In this document: one piece after another, positions 16,501 through 19,609 of the stretch | How positions within the stretch are numbered: the stretch's first letter is position 1 | Layout: each line of letters opens with the position of its first letter | Source of the DNA: Dysgonamonadaceae bacterium | Lineage (GTDB): Bacteria > Bacteroidota > Bacteroidia > Bacteroidales > Azobacteroidaceae | Direction: 5' to 3' | Assembly (NCBI GenBank): GCA_031260235.1 | Contig: JAIRKG010000033.1 | Span: 1 to 19,609, forward strand | DNA length: 19,609 nucleotides | Program-made: the position numbers and the translations under genes | The notes under the pieces: model-generated | Databases searched by the model: none | What the model was told of the DNA's origin: nothing | Seen by the model: only the letters and a program-made list of their open reading frames with translations

Positions 16501-18061
16501 CGGGCAGCTTGCCGTCCGGCTGAATGTACTGGGCGGGCTTGTCAAAGCCAATATGAAAATGAAAATGAGCTTTGGTGACGACTGTAAATTAGTTGCACTC
16601 AACGGAGACAGTTCCCCACTTGATATGCCTTTGATAGCCGACTTAACGCCTTATGATAAAGATACGGATATAGATGTATTCCTTTCTCCGCAGGCTACTT
16701 TCAATATGCCTTTAGGCGAATCTTTCGATATTGAGGACGACAACGGGAATATAAAATCATACAGGATAAAACTTGCTGACTTTTCTATAACAGATGGCAA
16801 AAACCAAAAGGTCGAAGGGAAGGTGAAAATGAATAATACTAACAATGCGGCCTCTTTTGAACCGAAAGAAATACTGCCTCCGAATCACGATATGAAAGTA
16901 TCTGTTTCTGTAATTTTTGAAGAATACAAAGGAGGAAGCTGGTCTACAGTTTCACAGAACGGGAATATAGTCAGGGAATCTAAAGAAGCTTCATTTAAAA
17001 CCGGCGACGCTCCCAATTATATCCCTCTTAGCAATATAGAATATTGTTATCCGGTTATCGAACAGCGGAATTTCTTTAAGGAAGAGGTAAATACCGGCTA
17101 TGTACAGCTAAAGAAAGGACAGAGCTACCTGTTTCCGGAAAACTTTAATTATACGGTCTCATTTACAACTAAGAATAGCACGTCATTAAATTCAACATTC
17201 AAATACAGCAGTTCCGATTCGCGCATTACTTATTTCCTGCCTGATGTCATAAGCCAGACAAACTATGAGCTGATATTTGCCGCATCCACAGCCGGACAAA
17301 CAGAGCAAACGGCGGAAACACGGAAAACGACCAACACATTGACTGACGGTAGTGGAGAATCTTTCTCTGTAGACTATCTGCAGCAGGCCGCACAAAAAAT
17401 TACAAAGGATGGAGTACTGGAAATCCTGAAATACGCTTTCCGCACAAGCAAATACAATACTTTCGGGCAAAAATTGGCAGCATTGCAACTGGAGCCAACT
17501 TCCCGTTATGTAAATACGGATGTACGCTCATTGCTCCTTAAATCGAGGAACAGCTACGAAACTTTCGACGAAGCGGAGCTTACAGGTAACGACTATACGG
17601 CAGGAGCGCCTCTGATATCTGCCCAAGATATGATTGATAATGATTATTACACAAAAGATATCGCGCCTTTAGTCTATAACTGGTATCCGCAAAAAGGAAT
17701 TTCTATTACCGGCAGGGATGTAAATGAGTACGGCGTACCGCCAAGTAAAGCTTTCCCATTGTATGACGGGTATCTGGGCTATATATCAGGGAATACCTTT
17801 AACGATTTTATGTCGAAGATACTACCGTTCGTATATGAACTGCCGTATTATTACAGTAAAGACTATTATGAGTTGAGGACAAAAGCAGTGAATTCATTCG
17901 ATACGGGTATTAACATCCAGCCGTTGATGCCGTTGATCAACAGCAGCTTCCCGTTTATCAGGCAAGGAAACTATAAAACAATTTTCCGGTATAACCTTCC
18001 GGGCGGGAAAGCAGGAACTATCAGGCAGATTGATTATATAAATACACTGGACTGGCGATAA
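13556..18061 (+). CDS. Large exported beta-rich protein of unknown function (1501 aa)
   Basis: The function is not recognised. The N-terminus has an unusually long 32-residue polar lead, then a hydrophobic segment (33-48, AFLIYLFFFYWGTGLF) with a plausible signal cleavage near FSQ-SLP. The ATG at 13556 is the only usable start, since a stop lies in frame at 13538. Residues ~60-1000 are alternating-pattern, Gly/Asn/Asp-rich beta sequence with motifs such as LWRGLYIDRFILTLPEQF (~296), GWGFSVDDFRLSL (~358) and a helical break (MYKKAQAKVENISNSL, ~720). Residues ~1020-1160 resemble a bacterial Ig-like domain (PYDKDTDIDVFLSPQATFNM ... FKTGDAPNYIP). The C-terminal part is rich in Tyr/Asn/Asp. No catalytic motif or T9SS sorting domain is evident. 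Twenty-eight bases separate it from the next gene, so they probably share a transcript. Confidence 0.85.
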   Translation: MRIYLKYGVTKHGTKEFHNIPFPLSVLWENKKAFLIYLFFFYWGTGLFSQSLPKTDKALEDFAIIESQNRFIDNLSIGTGEQAGKAYNLPVGIKKIIGNIPFTLAITNVRFGNQYGELTLLMKMRIPQGGNTKDKELLFGATDIKITNTGDLAGDIKLSLLNNIPLSLGNLGDVVFKGSLNDSTGRSESNTCVSLDCNGNFKELSIDADIVLNPNTFVLASDNSKPVTGSFQTVIHDWNDLIAAISLPAFEIKGAEGFEFSLTNATLDLSDLKNPVSFTSDPQYFRDYFTLPDPDLWRGLYIDRFILTLPEQFRNKNSGDRIHLEASCLLIDENGITGNIAGKNILSLETGDASGWGFSVDDFRLSLLANNIRGFGFGGQINIPISEKSQPRPYEAYVSNNEYLFKVNLGENLSFDIFGEAKMYLDSTSYLLMQVKDKRFCPKLVLNGSMGIDRDGLQMEQVIFKKLAFATESPCFSVESVEYGGKVKLNNFPVTVSDVRFKMTNDIATLGFDIKVNLMQEKIAAGGRMELASLYKDGFWKFQGLNIGAIKLENTQLAGFSLDGEIRIEKDHPIYGNYFGGYIQATFDALSSGLKVEVASVFGNKDFRYWYVEGQAEFKGTGVPVGPVFLNGFTGGAYYKMSPAGESKFQAYAPDDKVSLGLKAGVSYHIESKQALNGDALFEMIFLSSGGIKNIRFYGSAQFMSPLDVSGKLGELGDMYKKAQAKVENISNSLTDKLPGNMSGSDITKTILPDLKLSGAINAYMAMDYDFPSKTFDADFKVMVHAPGGILRGTGNNNEAGWAKLYCSPQSWYVHVGAPNNPVGLKLGLGPLFLSTQSYFMLGDKLENPTVPKEVIDMLGITPQQADYMKSPDMTAAGKGVAFGSRFSFDTGDLTFLILYARFMAGAGFDVMLRDMSNYACDGSSTPVGLDGWYANGQCYTYLQGELGVKIKLLFIKKNVTVINGSTAALLQARLPNPTWIGGQLAVRLNVLGGLVKANMKMKMSFGDDCKLVALNGDSSPLDMPLIADLTPYDKDTDIDVFLSPQATFNMPLGESFDIEDDNGNIKSYRIKLADFSITDGKNQKVEGKVKMNNTNNAASFEPKEILPPNHDMKVSVSVIFEEYKGGSWSTVSQNGNIVRESKEASFKTGDAPNYIPLSNIEYCYPVIEQRNFFKEEVNTGYVQLKKGQSYLFPENFNYTVSFTTKNSTSLNSTFKYSSSDSRITYFLPDVISQTNYELIFAASTAGQTEQTAETRKTTNTLTDGSGESFSVDYLQQAAQKITKDGVLEILKYAFRTSKYNTFGQKLAALQLEPTSRYVNTDVRSLLLKSRNSYETFDEAELTGNDYTAGAPLISAQDMIDNDYYTKDIAPLVYNWYPQKGISITGRDVNEYGVPPSKAFPLYDGYLGYISGNTFNDFMSKILPFVYELPYYYSKDYYELRTKAVNSFDTGINIQPLMPLINSSFPFIRQGNYKTIFRYNLPGGKAGTIRQIDYINTLDWR

Positions 18062-18089
18062 TAATTTTACACATCCATAAAATTACGGA

Positions 18090-19609
18090 ATGATGAAAAA
18101 ACTTATGATATATTTATTCTTGTTACAGTTTGTACAGAGTAACATTACATTATCAGTTCAGGGGTATAATGCTATCGCAACACCAATAGAAAATATTCGG
18201 GCCAGAGGTTTTGTTGCAAATAAGAATGAAATAAAACTTCGCTGGTCTCCGGCAAATACAAGAGCATGGTCTGACGGGATTAAATACGGATATACAATCA
18301 AACGCTACACTGTAATGGTTGATAACAGGTGGCAGGAAAAACCGGATGAAACATTACTTACCGACAACATCAAACCACAGCCCTTGGCAGGATGGGAAGA
18401 GTATGCTAATAAGTCGGATTATGCGGCCGTTATGGCACAGGCATTTTACGGTGAAGACTTTGAACTTAGCGCTTCGGGGAATAGTGATATCGGCAGTATA
18501 ATTAATCAGGCAAACGAGTTGGAACAGCGTTTTTCCACTTCGGTCTTTATGGCTGAATATGATTATAAGGCAGCAGTACTGGCCGGCTGGGCATGGACAG
18601 ATAATACGATAAAGGAGAACGAGCGTTATCTGTACCGTATTTACCTGAACCGTCCGGAAGCCCTGCAAGGAGATACTGCGGCAGTCTATATCGGGGCAGA
18701 AGATAAAAAAGAATTACCCAAGCCAATAGGAATAAATGCATTATTCGGAGATAAGGCTACAATACTTTCCTGGAACTACACGCTGTTATCAGATACTTAC
18801 CATTCCTATCATATCGAACGCAAGAGTGACAAAGAACCTTATAAAATAATAACAGATCTACCGATTACAGCTTTAAACGATGAGATACAAGAAGCATTTT
18901 ATACAGATAGTCTTCCCTATAATGACGTATTGTACACCTATCGCATAATCGGTCTGACAAGTTTTGACCAATCCGGCCCATACAGCGAAGAGGTCAGTGG
19001 AAAGGGAGAAAAAGCCCTTGGCTGTATCCCCTATATTTACAGTGGGGATTTTATAGATAAAGACCGTGCAAAAATTTACTGGGAATTTGAATGTGAAGAC
19101 AGCAGTATAGTTGATAAATTCAGCCTGTCAGTGTCTGAAGATATCGACGGGGAATATCAGTCTTTGGTAGATAATATTTTGTCGGATAAAAGAGAACTGG
19201 ATTTCCCTTTAACTGAAACCCACGCTTATATCAAATTAAGCGCCGAAGCTAAGGATGGCCGCAAAACGGAATCTTTTCCATTTTCACTAAGGCAGATAGA
19301 TTCTATACCTCCTGCTGTCCCTATAGGATTGAAGGTAGAGATAGACTCTCTCGGCGTTGCTCATTTAATATGGAATGAAAATCAGGAACCGGATTTACTT
19401 GGCTATCGTGTTTTGCGTTCTTTTACTGAAAACGAAGAAAAATCATCTATAACGCCGAAGTTTATTACCCTGAACCACTATATTGACAGTCTTTCCCTTG
19501 ATTTAGGTAATTCTTTTGTCTATTACAGTCTGACAGCTATCGACGAGCGTTATAATGAATCAATCCCGTGTGAAACAGTCAAAGTTGCCAAACCGAACAA
19601 TAAAACACC
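18090..19609 (+). CDS. Exported fibronectin type III-like protein, 3' part missing
   Basis: This frame stays open for 506 codons to the right edge. It starts at tandem ATGs (18090, 18093) with a signal peptide (MMKKLMIYLFLLQFVQSNITLSVQG). At least three fibronectin type III-like modules are visible. One starts near residue 30 (IKLRWSPANTRAW...YTIKRY). A second spans about 212-310 (ATILSWNYTLLSDTYHSYHI ... YTYRIIGLTSFDQSGPYSEEV). A third spans about 415-500 (PPAVPIGLKVEI ... HLIWNENQEPDLLGYRVLR ... YYSLTAIDERYNES). Between the first two is a region with helical stretches (IINQANELEQRFSTSVFMAE). Such modules act as spacers or binding domains in surface and secreted proteins. The pairing with the 1501-residue gene suggests a shared extracellular structure. 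No enzymatic domain is seen in the available part. Confidence 0.82.
   Translation, partial: MMKKLMIYLFLLQFVQSNITLSVQGYNAIATPIENIRARGFVANKNEIKLRWSPANTRAWSDGIKYGYTIKRYTVMVDNRWQEKPDETLLTDNIKPQPLAGWEEYANKSDYAAVMAQAFYGEDFELSASGNSDIGSIINQANELEQRFSTSVFMAEYDYKAAVLAGWAWTDNTIKENERYLYRIYLNRPEALQGDTAAVYIGAEDKKELPKPIGINALFGDKATILSWNYTLLSDTYHSYHIERKSDKEPYKIITDLPITALNDEIQEAFYTDSLPYNDVLYTYRIIGLTSFDQSGPYSEEVSGKGEKALGCIPYIYSGDFIDKDRAKIYWEFECEDSSIVDKFSLSVSEDIDGEYQSLVDNILSDKRELDFPLTETHAYIKLSAEAKDGRKTESFPFSLRQIDSIPPAVPIGLKVEIDSLGVAHLIWNENQEPDLLGYRVLRSFTENEEKSSITPKFITLNHYIDSLSLDLGNSFVYYSLTAIDERYNESIPCETVKVAKPNNKT

Overview
The window looks like a piece of a Bacteroidota chromosome, most likely order Bacteroidales. 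The signs are a DUF349-repeat protein, a fused gamma/alpha 2-oxoacid:ferredoxin oxidoreductase subunit, a secreted Tricorn-type protease, a DUF1460 amidase-like protein and a streptopain-type (C10) peptidase. Several genes are preceded by TAnnTTTG boxes, the characteristic -7 element of this phylum, and clear Shine-Dalgarno sequences are mostly absent. Genus cannot be told from the sequence.

Layout. Positions 1-711 (minus) hold the N-terminal part of a secreted C10 cysteine peptidase that runs off the left edge. Positions 712-1438 have no intact gene: a GC-rich patchwork with a decayed fragment of a surface-protein gene, GC-rich stem-loops, a C12 run, two large imperfect inverted repeats of one family and a 23-bp tandem repeat. 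Positions 1439-9263 are mostly housekeeping: murB (minus), diverging from a HAD-family phosphatase/mutase gene and ung (plus); a large Tricorn-like periplasmic protease (minus), diverging from a DUF1460 gene (plus); and a phosphofructokinase gene (minus), probably co-transcribed with the DUF349 gene upstream of it (9308-11320, minus). That DUF349 gene diverges from korA (11511-13358, plus).

After korA the character changes. The expected partner korB does not follow. Instead there is an array of eight 21-bp units, each centred on a GAAGTAYTTC palindrome, then two tandem genes for large exported proteins: an unrecognised 1501-residue beta-rich protein and a fibronectin type III-like protein cut by the right edge. 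These look like an accessory surface or secretion locus continuing beyond the window. It is the part most likely to hold something undescribed.

Functional links. MurB makes the peptidoglycan precursor UDP-MurNAc, and the DUF1460 protein probably cleaves peptidoglycan or its fragments. The Tricorn-like protease and the DUF1460 protein are both predicted to be exported and share a divergent control region. In it a perfect 12-bp-arm palindrome sits between the two predicted -7 boxes, suggesting joint control. PfkA (glycolysis) and KorA (2-oxoacid oxidation with ferredoxin) belong to central carbon metabolism. Ung is DNA repair.
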